A DNA stretch of 64,000 bases from Sipunculus nudus (Eukaryota; Annelida; Sipuncula; Golfingiida; Sipunculidae): NCBI GenBank assembly GCA_026874595.1, contig CM049318.1:5967741-6031740 (forward strand), written 5' to 3'. Numbering within the stretch: position 1 is the first letter of the stretch; each line of letters opens with the position of its first letter. Made by a program: the position numbers and the translations under genes. Shown here piece by piece: positions 22,888 through 35,439 of the stretch. The notes under the pieces were generated by a model, which had not been told where the DNA came from, searched no databases, and worked only from the letters and a program-made list of their open reading frames with translations.

Positions 22888-23001
22888 GTAAAAAATATTT
22901 TAATTATTTGATATCTACTCTTTGTAATAAGTTTTAACTTGAACCATATCATTACACTGCATTTTGAAATAATTAAGTATCATTAAATACACTCACTGCA
23001 G

Positions 23002-23233
23002 GTTCTTTCTATCTCTGTCAACACATCCCGGGTATGGATTTCTTTTTACCAAGGGCCTGGTTATGGGTTCTCTAGAAGGACCCCCACACATGTAAAAATT
23101 ACCGGCGGAATGTTCCTCGTTGTGATGAAGAACTTCGACCAAAGCAATCCTAAAACCCTTATATGGTCATTTATGCCAGTGCCTCAGAAGACATTAAGCC
23201 CAACATCCTTTAAGGCAGTACAAGCTCAAAAAG
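23002..23233 (+). CDS. CUB6, second-half exon (divergent)
   Basis: The exon follows CACTGCAG and ends before GTAATTAT in phase 1. It codes for VLSISVNTSRVWISFYQGPGY, THVKITGGMFLVVMKNFD and LIWSFMPVP. The acidic residues of the CUB core are missing (no YD, no SDxS), so this member should not bind calcium in the usual way. It is the most derived domain of the module. Confidence 0.87.
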
Positions 23234-23263
23234 GTAATTATAAATAAAATAATTAATAAATAT

Positions 23264-23274
23264 TATTATTATTA

Positions 23275-23322
<48 letters not shown>
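23264..23322. repeat. (TTA)n microsatellite
   Basis: TTA/ATT trinucleotide array just after CUB6. Confidence 0.95.
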
Positions 23323-23325
<3 letters not shown>

Positions 23326-24760
23326 GGGAAGTGTAATTAAACTAGAGCTACATTTTACATTTTGCATCGATTTGTTGGATATTAAAAAACCTGGACCCGC
23401 CTAGAAAATCACATGCGAAAACATCGCATATGTCACGTGAGGGCTCACGTTAATCTGTCATTTTCTGTAAATATTTCAAAATAGTCAAAGGTCGAGGTCA
23501 TAAAAAAGTCGAAACTTTATTTTCATCATAACCTTGTCAATATCATTCGTATTATAACAAACTTAAGCTCAGTTTCTTCTCTGCGTCTTCTTCAAAACAT
23601 AGTCTAATCATTTATTCTCATCTTTGTGTCACTTTATCAGTAATCAGTAAATGTAAACCCTATAACATTTAAAGTATTCATTTTCTCAAGTTTGGTATAC
23701 AAGTTGTTTAATCCAAAGTTTCCATGAGCATGAAAACTGGTGACCTTAGCCTGGACTAAGTTGAAATCAGCCGATCTGTTCATTGTTTCTATATTTTTTA
23801 TTTATGTGATGACTTTTTAAACACTGCATATTATTTCCTCCAATCTGATATACAAGTTAAAACCAAGTAATTGAACAAGTTTGATAACTGGTGAGCTCAA
23901 CTTTCATCAGATCAGCCGGAATCTATTTTTTTGTGAACACTATAACTCAATATTTTTTGGAACTTTTGATGCATGTATTGTTTCTACCAAATGTCTGAAA
24001 AATCGAAAATTGGTGATCTAGACATCTACGTCATATCTCTAGCAATTTAGTATTTTAGGGAAACCTGTAACTTTTGGAATGATGAATATATTTTCCTTCA
24101 ATTTGATAGACCATATGTTCGAAGATTTTCACAATAAAGGAATTTGAACATTTGTTACCAGGAATTTGATCTTTAAATGATTAATCTGTTGAATATATGA
24201 TTAAGGTCAAGCAAATGTATTCCAAATCTCTATATATCATCGTATAACATTATTGGTTATGAAAAAATATAAATATAGATTATACATAAAATGAGCCATG
24301 TTCCTGGAGGAATTACATTTTTCTATATTTTTTCCCAATAAAAACATGAGGTTGTGTGATTTGTTTAAAAACTATTTGCACATCTATGAGCACTGTCAAC
24401 TCGGCAGTGACGTCACACTGGGAAAATCCCTGTGGCTAAAACTTCTTGATCTCAGTAAAAGCGCAGTATTTCTGCCACTGTCAGCCCGTAATTTTCACCT
24501 GAAAATAAAAACAACATGCATTACTAGATCTGAGTTGTTGATAAAATTCAGTCCATGATGTCACATGTTTACCAGCCAATCAAATCAGGGCAAAGTCTGG
24601 GATCTGGATGAAATCCTCCATTCACACGTGGAATAGGTTTACCTAACCTTAACTGTTGCAGTAGTGTATATTTTTTCCTCAGATCTGGGGGTAGAGGAGG
24701 GGGGACATATATGTAATATGCCATAAAATAGCAAGCAACGACAGATATTCTTTGTTTTAG
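23323..24760. other. Intron between CUB6 and CUB7
   Basis: AT-rich, with no recognisable exon or element. A short repeated theme ('ggtgatctagacatc', 'tggtgagctcaac', 'aatttgatagaccatatg') suggests decayed roughly 150 bp units at 23,680-24,200, but borders cannot be fixed by eye. Confidence 0.5.
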
Positions 24761-24894
24761 CATGTCGGGCGATCGGATCACCGATAACGATCAGAGGTGA
24801 ATATAGTGATGGCATGTTGTCTTCTCCTGGGTACCCGAACTTGTACCGAAATGGCCTAAGCTGTCACTGGTTCTTCGTTACAAATAAAAAGCAG
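24761..24894 (+). CDS. CUB7, first-half exon
   Basis: The exon lies between TTGTTTTAG and a GTTGTG donor. It codes for ACRAIGSPITIRG, MLSSPGYPNLY and LSCHWFFV. The donor lacks the usual A at +3, but phase and length (134 bp) match the other first halves. This is the kind of exon that should precede CUB1 upstream of the window. Confidence 0.92.
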
Positions 24895-25134
24895 GTTGTG
24901 TACAGTTATATGTCATTTAGTAATCATTGCCAGCATTAGTCCATTTTGTTTAGAGAATTATGTTTGCATCATAAAGCATTGCATCAAGTTTAATATTAAC
25001 ATAATAATAACAGAATGAAGATTATATTTCTCTAACAAAATGATGGTACTATAATGTTGTCCATTGACATGAACATATAAAAGCACCAGAGAACCAAGTA
25101 CATGTTTGTTTAAAACTAGGTGTAATATTCACAG

Positions 25135-25414
25135 ATCATTCAGACTACCATAACAGACCTTGACATGGATGCAGGTTATGACTTCCTAAGCTTTTTCGAT
25201 GGCCCCAGCGTGGTGTCATCGAGGCTTGCGAGATTTACAGGGAATAAGCAAGACCAGATGAACGTTTCATCGACCGGTGCGCTCTTATTGGTTGAGTTCA
25301 GTTCAGACCGGTTTGTACAAGGCAGAGGATTCCAACTGAATTGGTCATTTCATCCTGTTTCAAATATGACTGACGATGAAGTTGTGAACAATTCCTTTGA
25401 AGCCAGTAATTTTT
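25135..25414 (+). CDS. CUB7, second-half exon
   Basis: The exon follows TATTCACAG and ends TTTT|GTAAGA in phase 1. It codes for TDLDMDAGYDFLSFFDGP, SSTGALLLVEFSSDRF and GFQLNWSFHP, with the acidic triad positions kept. It is the copy of CUB1 second half, and its linker is 6 codons longer. An in-phase alternative donor (CCA|GTAATT) lies 11 bp upstream, as in CUB1. Confidence 0.92.
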
Positions 25415-25705
25415 GTAAGAGTTTTCCATCACCTGCAACTTTCTTTATTTTATATATCAGCTGAATAAGTATATTATTTCAGGGAGTTTTTAGAGCATTT
25501 GTATTAATTTACGAAAGACGAATGTTGTTTCCATATGTGAACTTCTTAAATCATTCTTAATTCTGCCTGCAGCCAGGGTCTACTTCTGTGACCTCCATGC
25601 TTAGTTTTCCAAATTTTCGCTTAGCAACACACCTAAATTAACAATTCTTTTCCCATGTGTATGAATGTTATGAACCTGTTTTCAAATGTTGAATATTATT
25701 TGCAG

Positions 25706-25827
25706 ATTGTGGATCAGTGCATTCACCTGCTCTACTGACAACAGAAAGTGGACTTTTTTCTAGTTGTGTTTATAACTTAGCAGGAAAAGACATGTGCCAT
25801 TGGCTGCTGATAGCAAGGCCAAAACAG
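25706..25827 (+). CDS. CUB8, first-half exon
   Basis: The 122 bp exon lies between TTTGCAG and GTATATAT. It codes for CGSVHSPALLTTESG, SCVYNLAGKDMCHWLL. It has three cysteines where CUB2, its copy, has two. Confidence 0.92.
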
Positions 25828-26002
25828 GTATATATTTGTAATTTGGGAGCTTAAAATGTCCAAATAAATGAATTTTTGAACACTTAATTTCCAATGTTTC
25901 GATATATTTAAATATGTATATATTTCTTTATCTAAAGACTATTTATCATAATAAGATATAGTTTTATTTCTTAATGTATTCGTTATAATATGTTTGTTTC
26001 AG

Positions 26003-26234
26003 ACCATCAAGGTATCTTTGGTAGATTACAGTCTGGACGATGGAAACAGCTTTCTTAATTTTTATGATGGTCCTAATCTTTGGTCAAGTAAACTCGGGAG
26101 GTATACTGGCGCCAAAACAAAAAATGTGAACTTGAGATCAGCCGGTTCCTTTTTACTTATCGAACTAATTAGATTTGATAATTTCACAAAAGATGCCTTC
26201 ATTTTTGAGTGGTCGTTTCTGCCTACCTTTGAAG
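26003..26234 (+). CDS. CUB8, second-half exon; end of the complete module
   Basis: The exon follows TTTGTTTCAG and ends before GTAAATGA in phase 1. It codes for VDYSLDDGNSFLNFYDGP, YTGAKTKNVNL and FEWSFLPTFEG. Reading past the donor gives a stop within two codons (GGT AAA TGA), so if this intron is retained the protein would end here. The next CUB exon is 32 kb away. Confidence 0.92.
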
Positions 26235-27000
26235 GTAAATGATCTTAACTTTACAAAAATGTATCAGATAAATCTTTATCTCTGCATGCGTGCATTATAT
26301 TTTACATTGCCATAGTTTGTTTACCACTTGCACCCTGTTCAAGTTATTCATGGAAAACACGTGTTTTATGTGTAAACATGTTTTTAACACTGTATGCGGA
26401 ATCTGAATCTTCTCTGTGTCGCTGTCCTTTTATTGATATCTCTGTTTTATGTTAGCCTTTCACACTGAATGCTGATCATATTTTTTATATGTGGTATATA
26501 CCGCGCATGGGTTGCTTTTATTTTAGCTTTCATATATTTTTTTTTCATATTAACCTGCAATGTATTAAAAGGGTTGGTAGCATCATAACGTATGATTTTG
26601 TTCATAAGGCCATATGGAAACGGTTGTTTGTCACTATTTAATATTTTTATATTTGTTCAAAATACTCATACTCTTCTTTCTTTAATATTGAATAATCCGA
26701 TGGGAAGGTGTCTATCCTGATAGTATTATAGTACTGGTAAAATACATCTTGCAGCCATGATGCTTCTATCTGTTGATCATTATGTAACTTATCTTTCCCA
26801 TTGGCGGTTACAAATAAAGTGAAATCATACGTACACACAAATGTAATTGAGGATACTGGAAAAAGTTCGATTCACACGAAATGGGAACCTCACTCCGGAC
26901 ATCCCCGTATCTCGTCGGCTGTTCTATTTATGAGATACCGTCCTGCTCAGATTGTTCAATGTATTTGATCACTCTTGTTTTAACCAGCAAGCGAGAGCAA
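26235..27000 (+). repeat. Duplicated intron segment downstream of CUB8
   Basis: Copy of 1348-2140, including the decayed SINE-like tail near 26865-26945. Divergence is visibly higher than in the exons, with many small indels. Confidence 0.65.
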
Positions 27001-27469
27001 CTGACAGACGAGCCTGCTTCATGTAATTCATTCTAATAACACTATTTGCTGAGGGTCTTAACAATCATATCCACATTTCCACATTGGTAATTGACCGTTT
27101 AATAATAAACATACTAATTCTGAGTTATTAATTCGTATTGATTATATTGTAGTGGGCGTCGATTATAAAGCTATAGACACAAATTGCTTTTGAAGGTAGG
27201 GAGATTTTTTGTAACCCCTGCTGAGAGAAAGTAAAGATATGGACACGAGTCTATCAAACATGCAGGAGCAGAACCTTAGTGAGAATTTCGATATTTGAAT
27301 AAACAGAGACACCCGGTAGGTGTGTTTCTGAAGAGCTAACAAGATGCAGTCCAGTTTTCAGGTTTTATGCAAACTTAGGATTCCAGCCCTCTCATCTAGA
27401 GGGTAAACCTAATTACTATACATATACACGGAAGGACTTAATGTATCGCCAGTCAAAGTCTGTTAGGCA

Positions 27470-28430
27470 CAGTTGCGACGTCTCCGCCGACGCCACCGCC
27501 GCCTCCGCCGCCGCCGCCGCAGAGATTTCGTTTGGACGCGATTACTCAAAAAATATTTTACAAAACTTGACACGTGCATAGATATGAATGAGAGGACGAA
27601 AACTATTCAAAATGGGGTCATGACCTTTACTAGGAGAGTGACCCTGACCTTGAATAGGTCCATTTTGGGGGAAAATCACACAAATTCTTAAATATCTCAA
27701 GAAATCTTGCATGGATTGATCCAAAAAATCAACTTGACCGAAGATCTCAGATAGTGTTGTTGTTTTCGTGCAATTTAATACCAACATCATTGCCACTTAA
27801 CAGTCCTTTGCGCACTATAAGTCAAAAAACTAATCGACAGATATACATAGACATGGGTTATGGAATGAGGTATATTTAAATTGGGGTCATGACTTTTACT
27901 AGGAGAGAGACCTTGACCTTGAATAGGTCAAATTTTGGGGAAAATCACACAAATTCTTAAATATCTCAAAAAATCTTGCACGGATTGACCCAAAAAATCA
28001 ACGACCGAAGATCTCAGGTAGTGTTGTCATGTACCGTAAACTGGTGGCGTCACCTGTTATCCTTTTCTTGTTTTCATATTATGCATATACATAGACATGG
28101 GTTATGGGATGATCTATATTTAAATTGGGGTTCATGACCTTTCCTATGAGAGTGACCTTGACCTTGAATATTGCCATTTATGATGAAAATCACACTTAAT
28201 CATAAATATCTCAATAAAGGATGTATGCATTGGTCTAAAAATCAAATTTAAGTTCTTAGATAGGTTTGTCTTTTGTGGAAGACAGGTGGCGCTTCCTTCT
28301 GTCTTTCTCTTGTTTTCATGCCTTTTAATACCCCATCCTTGCCACTTGACAATACTGTGAGCATTATAAGTCTAAAGCTAATAGACAGATTGGGCCGAAA
28401 TTGTGCATGTACATTGACCTTGGGTACCTC
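27470..28430 (+). repeat. Tandem roughly 250-270 bp repeat with TGACCTTGACCTTGAA cores
   Basis: Three units share 'ggtcatgacctttactaggagagtgaccttgaccttgaatagg' (near 27617, 27884 and 28131) and 'acacaaattcttaaatatctc'. Just before it, 27473-27530 is a GCC/CCG-rich trinucleotide stretch. A possible Arg-rich frame there is a by-product of that repeat. Confidence 0.75.
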
Positions 28431-28552
28431 CATCTTGTATTCAAGAATGATGGTGTCATCTGCAATTGTTTGCCGTTGTCACAGAATTATTATGATATCC
28501 TTTATTATTATTGATTTCACTATGTCAAATTCTGTGGCATGTTCTTCTGTGT

Positions 28553-29165
28553 TCATACCCTGGGGATCTTTAAAACGATTTGCACTCTGTTAACAGGGAT
28601 TTCCATGTGTTGTTCTTGTGGGGGTGTTTGGTAGCGGTCCAGTCTGAATCCAACGCGCGCACATTTCATGGAACCAGTGAACGGTGATGCGGTGTTGGGG
28701 TTGTGAATCGTCATATGGTCGCTAGGTAACGATGCAGATATTTTACAGAGGTTACAGTAAATTTTGGCCAATAAGCGCCAGGTAGCGAATTCTGAACGAA
28801 AAAGGCTCTGAACAAAATAGTTCAGTTGGCAGAAAGACTCCAAGCAGGAAGCTGCAAGCTTCATAATAGAACAATTTTTGTTATTGGGGCCCCCAAGCCG
28901 TGGAGTCGTGTTATTGAAGGCCAACTATTTTTTTTTTTGCTGAATGAACATTTTTGGTGCTGATATCAGCCGCATACGTACTCATGTCTATGTTGTGATT
29001 TGTCGGGTCCGGAGACATGGTGTAGAAGACGAGTCGTCTGAAGTAGAGCCATGGAGACGTGATGCGGTAGACTCCAATGTGACTTGCTGGTGTACCGACA
29101 CTACTGCCACGAGTCCAGAGGTCGAAGGACAACCCTGGGTTACTTACCTGTCTGAGGAGTCATAA
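28553..29165. other. GC-richer block with open frames, unrecognised
   Basis: Compared with its surroundings this block is richer in G+C. It has frames of 123 codons on the minus strand (28553-28924) and 73 on each strand around 28911-29165. None has a recognised domain, and no splice pattern favours one. It may be the remnant of a DNA transposon or retroelement. The coding strand cannot be decided. Confidence 0.3.
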
Positions 29166-29790
29166 AACACCAACCCATATTGTTTTCGTTCACGGTGAGC
29201 CTAAGTTCTATTCCTACTGATGAAATTTGCCGTAGCCTGTACAATTCTTACAATGTCAAGAATATACTGTAGGCCAACCAATTTGCTGTCTTCTTTTAGT
29301 ATCATTTAGAGATATAATCTAGAGATACAATTATTCTTCATATATGTTGTAAGTCGTATGACACGCTATGCTGTCTTCAATAGTACTTTTGGCCCAAAAC
29401 TATCATTAAATGGCCCATTTGTTCCTACGGGTAAACGTCCTATTAATAAAGGGATATTTCATGGAAGCGGATTTACGTATGCTTACCCAGTTAAGACCAA
29501 ATAAATAGCAAATCCTATAGACCTATATATAGGACCTATGAATTATTTTTTAATTTAATTATAGAACTGAACTGGTCCATTCTACCATGGTATGTGTTGT
29601 GAGGGTTCAGATTGGAGCTGGGGAACGAGCTATAGAAGATTTATGGACGCTCTATAAGCCATCCAAATATCTATTTTCTGTATATATTGTAAATAAAATT
29701 TGTTGAAGTTTAAATGGGCTGTTTAATCTCTTTGTGCAAATGCTTCTTTCTATGCCGAACGAGTCTGGGCAGGGTCAGACTGGAAACTGA
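29166..29790. other. Intronic stretch, no gene recognised
   Basis: AT-rich, no repeat or exon border recognised. Confidence 0.5.
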
Positions 29791-29794
29791 CTTT

Positions 29795-30835
29795 GACAGC
29801 CGTGGCGTCCATCTGTACATGGCCTTTGGTAAAATTGCTTATATCTCCGGAGTGGTTCAAGGTATTTGTCTGAAACTTGGCATGTCCATCCATCTTTGAA
29901 AGTTTTCTCATAAACCAGACCGGTGACGCCACTTACCTTTCCGTTTTTAGGGGAATAAATTAATGCCCTTTTCTGAGGATTGGTTTGCCCTATTGGCCTG
30001 AAATTGTGCATATTTATAGATCTTGGACTCTTCCATCTTGTACATAAGACTGGTGGTTCCATCTGCAATCATTTTGCTGTGGCGTCTTTCTGTACATGTG
30101 CTTTCGGTGAAAATTGCTTTTATCTCCGGAGTGGTCCAAGGTATTTGTCTTAAACTTGGCATATCCAACCATCTTTGAAAGTTTTCTCATAAACCAAACA
30201 GGTGGCGCCACTTACCTTTCCGTTTTTTGTGGAATAAATTAATGCCCGTTTCTGATTATTGGTTTGCCCTATTGGCCTGAAATTGTGAATATTCAAAGAT
30301 GTAAGACTCCTCCAATTTTTACATAAGATTGGTGGTGCCATCTGGAATTATTTTGCTGTGGCGTCCACCTGTACATGTGCTTTCGGTAAAAATTGCTTTT
30401 ATCTCCGGAGTGGTTCAAGGTATTTGTCTGAAATTTGGCATGTCCATCCATCTTTAAAAAGTTTTTCATAAACAGACAGGTGGCGCCACCTACCTTCACT
30501 GTTTTTTAGAATAAAATAATGCTCTTTGCTAAGGAGTAATTTGGCCTATTGGCCTGAAAATGTGCATATTCATAGATCTTGGACTCCTCCATATCGTACA
30601 TAAGACTTGTGGCGCCATCTGCAATCGTTTTGCCATGACGTCCACATGTATATTTGTTTTAGATGAACATTTCTCATATCTGAGGAGCCTTCCATGTGTT
30701 GGTCTCCAATTTGGCATGTACATCCATCTTGGAGTGTTATCTCGTCAACCAGATCGGTGGTGCCACCTACCTTACCTTTTTATAGTATAAATTCCTCCCC
30801 TTTTCCTAAGAGTGGTTCTCTTTATTGGCCCGAAT
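29795..30835 (+). repeat. Roughly 280 bp satellite, about 3.7 units
   Basis: Units begin near 29800, 30080, 30358 and 30630. Each contains 'atctccggagtggt', 'ggcatgtccatccatctttgaaagttt', a site related to GGTGGCGCCAC, 'ttggtttgccctattggcctgaaa' and a second half-site near its end. Two half-units of about 140 bp make one unit, which links this array to the 2540 and 42310 families. Minus-strand open frames through it are a result of the repeat. Confidence 0.85.
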
Positions 30836-31069
30836 ATTTGGTGAAAAATATTGTTACTCAATTTGATAGATGGAAGAAACAATAGTCGCTTGCCAAATGT
30901 CAGTATATGCTGCTGAAGATGGGGGAACTATTCTTAAGGGGGAGGGGGTTAATTGTCTGGCGATACTGTTGCACCTGCGGTGCCAAGAAATATCTAGTTT
31001 TAAGTTAGTTTGACGTTTTACTGGAACTGTTGAATAGAGTTAAGTTTTTTTTTATTTAGGTTAGCTCGT

Positions 31070-31340
31070 TATAAGTCGTCTTAGCTATAGCGATGATCCG
31101 TTGCCGAACGTTCGTCTGTCCTAGGCTGGTACGGTTTGAAACCGTCGGACTTACGAATCAATATTCAGCATTTAGTGAGATATCCGTCTCCGACCAAAAT
31201 TTTTACCGCGACAAACATCAGTTTTCCATATAAAAACGATTGTAACACTAAAGGTCTACCTTCATTCAAAACCATATGTCTGTTTTTGATCAATGAGCAT
31301 AGAGATTCTTTTACGTAATAATCTGTACATCTGTCAGAAC
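31070..31340 (+). repeat. Dispersed 'GCTATAGCGATGATCC' repeat, copy 2
   Basis: Same family as 15660-15960, with 'tggtacggtttgaaaccgtcggac' corresponding to 'tggcacgttttgaaacggtaagac' in copy 1. Confidence 0.7.
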
Positions 31341-33854
31341 CGATCAATATTACGTATTTTGTAACTGTTATGGGCGAACGATTAAGTAACTTATCAAACA
31401 GTCATGCAATTATGGCGACCCGTTTTCCACTGTTTTTGACTATAAATCCCTAAATGTTATGTTGCATATAGGAAATATTAATTATATATTTATGAATAAA
31501 TCATGTTCAGTTTGGGACTAGAGTCTAGAGTCAGAAGATATAGGTGTTATGTAAATACATTAATCATGTTATATCAGGCTGGTGAAAAAGTTTTTTCCAG
31601 ACTTTGGCTATGTATAGAGACAAAAAATGTACATATATTGCATGTAGGAGCGCAAGCAACATCGTGTGTTTGGACCTAAGAGAATTGGAACTATACATAT
31701 AGGAAGACTCATTTATAATACTGCAAAATGTCTGTAGCATTAGTATTGAATTTTTTTTAGTGCAACGATAAAAGTGTGGCCTCTTTTCTGATTTTATAGT
31801 TTTCTCAAATAAGCATACCCAGCTGACCAATGGCCCCTTTTTAGGTATGTTGAGAAATCACAACAGTTGACTAGTTATATTAACAATAAAGAGAGTAATA
31901 ACCAAAATATATATCTATTTAAGCTCACCTGGATTCCAGGACATGTCAAAGCAGGGTAACGCTGTGCGACGTGGGGGACGCCATCAGATGAAAAGTTCTA
32001 TGCGGGCTAAGTTGCGAAAAACGAGCATAATAAACAACTACATTTATACCTTGTTTTTTATCCCGACCAAACATTTTGCATAGAGATTAAATGATACTTC
32101 TCCCATAATCAATGGTGTGCCTTTCCTCAATTTACCTTTAATCAAAGACCGTTTGATTGCAAAATGGTATGCGCTTAATAATAACAAAATTATCATAATT
32201 TGCTTCAACCACAGGTATAAGTTGCGACCTATTCTTTAGTTCATGATAAGCAAATGTGTTATTTAGAGCGTATCTACAAAATTTAATTCCTTTCTTTAAA
32301 ATAAGTGCTATTGATAAAAGAAAAAGCCCAATTTAACATATCTGCTTCAGTCTTAGCTTGTTCCTTTTTCATTTTGGTTTATGTCAGGTCAAAGGGTTGA
32401 AACCGAGGTTTATAAGGCAGTTATCTGGACCATTGTGCCTCTTCTAAAAAGTTTCAATATATAAACGCTCTACGTCAAATAAAAAAACAAAAATATCAAT
32501 TCAGGAAATGTTTTTCTAATAAGTTATTTTCAAATATACAGTCGGCTGGACATGTAAAAACGTGTATGATATAATTAATAAAAATCTTTTTTTAAAGTAA
32601 AGTTATTTAGTTTTATGAAAAATAAGCTGATACTTCCATATGTGACAAACCATGTGTTTTGTTTACAATAGTTTTAGCTTTTTGTGCCCATAAGCAGGTA
32701 GTAAACGGACACCTGGACAGAAGACAGTTTTGGTTAGACTGTGTAATACACATCTAGCTTGTAAATGATTCAGATGGTTGAAACTTATAAATCTGTTGCA
32801 CGCCGACCGGTTTGTTATAGTCTTTGCTTCGAGTTCCCGTAGCAGGTATTACACGGACACCTGGCTGGAAGGCAGGGAATTTTAGGCAGTAAGGTTTAAG
32901 CATAGGTTATGGTCTTATTTTATTTTACCCAAACAAAACCGGCTTTTGGCAAGTAGGAGGCACCGAAATTGCCTAAAACATATGATAAAAACTTCCATAA
33001 TGATCGAGTAGATTTATGATCATAAAATCAATGAAATAAACGGACTCGTTCTCCCTCAAAAAATTCTATACAGTTTGTATTTGTGTTATGGTCTAAATCT
33101 GTTCTGCAAAATATATGTAAATAAAGCATAATATATCCTATCAACTACAGAAAATTAGGAGAGGAGATATAAATAATACATGAATGTCAGGGTTGTGATT
33201 TACTCAAGAACAGCCAAACATAAAACGTGTGTTTAGCAATTACACTACATATTTTCTCAGAAGAATCTGACGGCAGGATGGAAGGAAGATAGACAAACAC
33301 TATTAACTAATTAATATTTTTTATTATTGTATCCTGAAAAAGTTGACATTTAAATGTTAACTGTTTTTATTGGTTGCATATTGAAGTGTGAACATGAAAA
33401 GCTTGGGGTACATAACATGTTTCATCAATTAGCAAAGTTCATTTTGTACATATGAATCTTTGAAGATGTAAGTCTCAAAGTATCAGTAGGTCCTACCATC
33501 CCAAATCCAAAAAGTGTTTGTAGTTGGTACGTCTTATGGCAACTCGACTATTATGTTGGAGACGTAACAAGCTGATAATTGATTTTGGTGGGAGTTTAGT
33601 GCACTTAATTGATCACCAGCATATTAATCAAATGTGACAATGGCTTGGTTGGTCATCAGTGGTAATTTTTAATAGGTAGACGACTAAGCTTGGTGTTTTA
33701 TACCAAAACAAAAAAAAACGGTAATTTTATTGTTATTTTTAGTTGAGATTATACGGAAACATTGCATCAATTTCCGACCAAAATTCTACAGTATTAAAGC
33801 CCCGTAACAGAAATATGTATTATCGTGCATGTTTTGACATGAATGTTGGTTCCA
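31341..33854. other. Intronic stretch, mostly unrecognised
   Basis: AT-rich, full of stops. 33190-33300 resembles 45530-45620 ('acataaaacgtgtgtttagcaa' and 'gaggaaggaaga'-type words), marking another dispersed repeat. An 88-codon minus frame at 31564-31830 has no recognised domain. Confidence 0.5.
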
Positions 33855-34110
33855 GTTTTAGCTCATTGGACTATGAGTCATCTGAGCTATAGTCAAGATC
33901 CTTTGTCCGTCGTCCTTTAACCATTATATTGGCACTTTTTTTAACCGTTAGACACACGGATCACAACTTCGACATATAGTTTGCTGCCCCATAAGTCTTC
34001 TACCAAACCTACAAAAATTGGTCATTAAGAAAATCCCTACTCTTTTTCCATTGAAGAAAAAAACAGTTGTTACACTTCAGGACTGCCTAATTGCAAATAA
34101 CGTCTCTTTA
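33855..34110 (+). repeat. Dispersed 'GCTATAGCGATGATCC' repeat, copy 3
   Basis: Same order of words as copies 1 and 2 (gagctatag, cctttgtccgtcg, ggcact, accgttagacac, gacatatag), more diverged. Confidence 0.65.
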
Positions 34111-35439
34111 TTTCCTATGCCCGTGCCAGAAATTAATTTGATCTTATGTTTATGTAATTTTTAAATGCAAATCAATACCTTATATTTTTCCCTTATAATG
34201 AAGTCGCTCATATAGCAAAATCCCAATCCCTTAGGAATTGAATGCCCAAATTGAGATCGCACTTGCTTTCACTTCATTTAGGTGTAAGCTGATGGGAAAA
34301 GTTAGGTAACAAATTTTATCACCCCCCTAACCCCCAAAAAATTTAAGATGGCGCCATCATAATTAAAAAAGCCTAGATATTGCCTAGAAATTGTGACTAT
34401 CGCATTAAAATGAATAATTTTGGATCGTTTTATAAGATTTTAAATGTGTACTGGTAATACCATCTACTCCAGGAGCTGTCCAAAGGTAAGGGAAGGTATT
34501 CAAGGTCAAGGTCAATCTGATTTACCAACCTTTAATCTTAAAAATAACATTAACTATCTTGGTAACTCCGCTGTCATATATTATGTAATATGGTTTTCAA
34601 ATAGTCAACAGTATTAATAATTGTCTTGGCAGAATAATATATCACTAGCTGCTCCCGTGGAAATCCACGGCTCTATCTGATGCATATTTTTGTAATGAGG
34701 TAATATAGGAACTAAACGACACATATTTATATCCTCAGGTTTTTGCAGGAACTTTTGTCATGTGTTTCAATTATATAATATAAAGATTACTTCTGCTAGA
34801 ATTCTCCAGGAACACTCTCCCCAAAATATCAAAATATAAAGAAAAACTATTCTATTCCAGAAATCACACCCAAAAAAAATTTTGGAAAGAGATGTGAAGC
34901 ATATACAGGATGTACGAATTTATAAGTGATTTTTTCCCGATAAACAACATAGGTCCGACAGCTACATTGCTTAGGAAATATCGTAGATATAACGATTGTA
35001 TAAGAAGCATTAACGGGAACTTATATGCAAGATGCTTTGCATTCGTTGAAGCTCAGGTGACATCGTAAAACACAATGTTTATACAGTGTAGTCAGTTTAG
35101 GGTATAGTCTAAGGCATGTTAACAGACACATGCGTTATTTGTATACACATGCATATGTCACTGAAGTCCTTGTACGTGAAATGTATAGGTGCCAATGTGA
35201 AAAAGATAGGCCTAGAAAAATATATGTCAACAGTATTAAATTTTTGGTTTAAGTACTGTTAATTACCATGGAATAAGCAGGTCTGATGCAAACATGACAA
35301 CCCTCCCAGATAAAAAGAAAGCAGGTTGATATATTTCGATGAAAACATTTAGCAAAGAAACCACCTAAGCCTTGGTTCGTTGCATTGTCTTTCTGCGAAT
35401 TATGCAAAATTTAATACACAAATTTTACTGAAAATTTGT
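34111..35439. other. Intronic stretch, no gene recognised
   Basis: AT-rich, no exon borders. A direct-repeat word AGGTCAAGGTCA lies near 34502-34513. Confidence 0.5.

Noticed and set aside
27473-27691. Arg-rich frame
   Set aside because: By-product of a GCC/CGC trinucleotide stretch next to a satellite array.
29750-30723. Series of overlapping minus-strand frames of 60-97 codons
   Set aside because: They follow the roughly 280 bp satellite periodicity, are nearly the same peptide repeated, and have no start or splice pattern.
31564-31830. 88-codon minus-strand frame
   Set aside because: Isolated in AT-rich sequence, no domain, no duplicate, no splice context.
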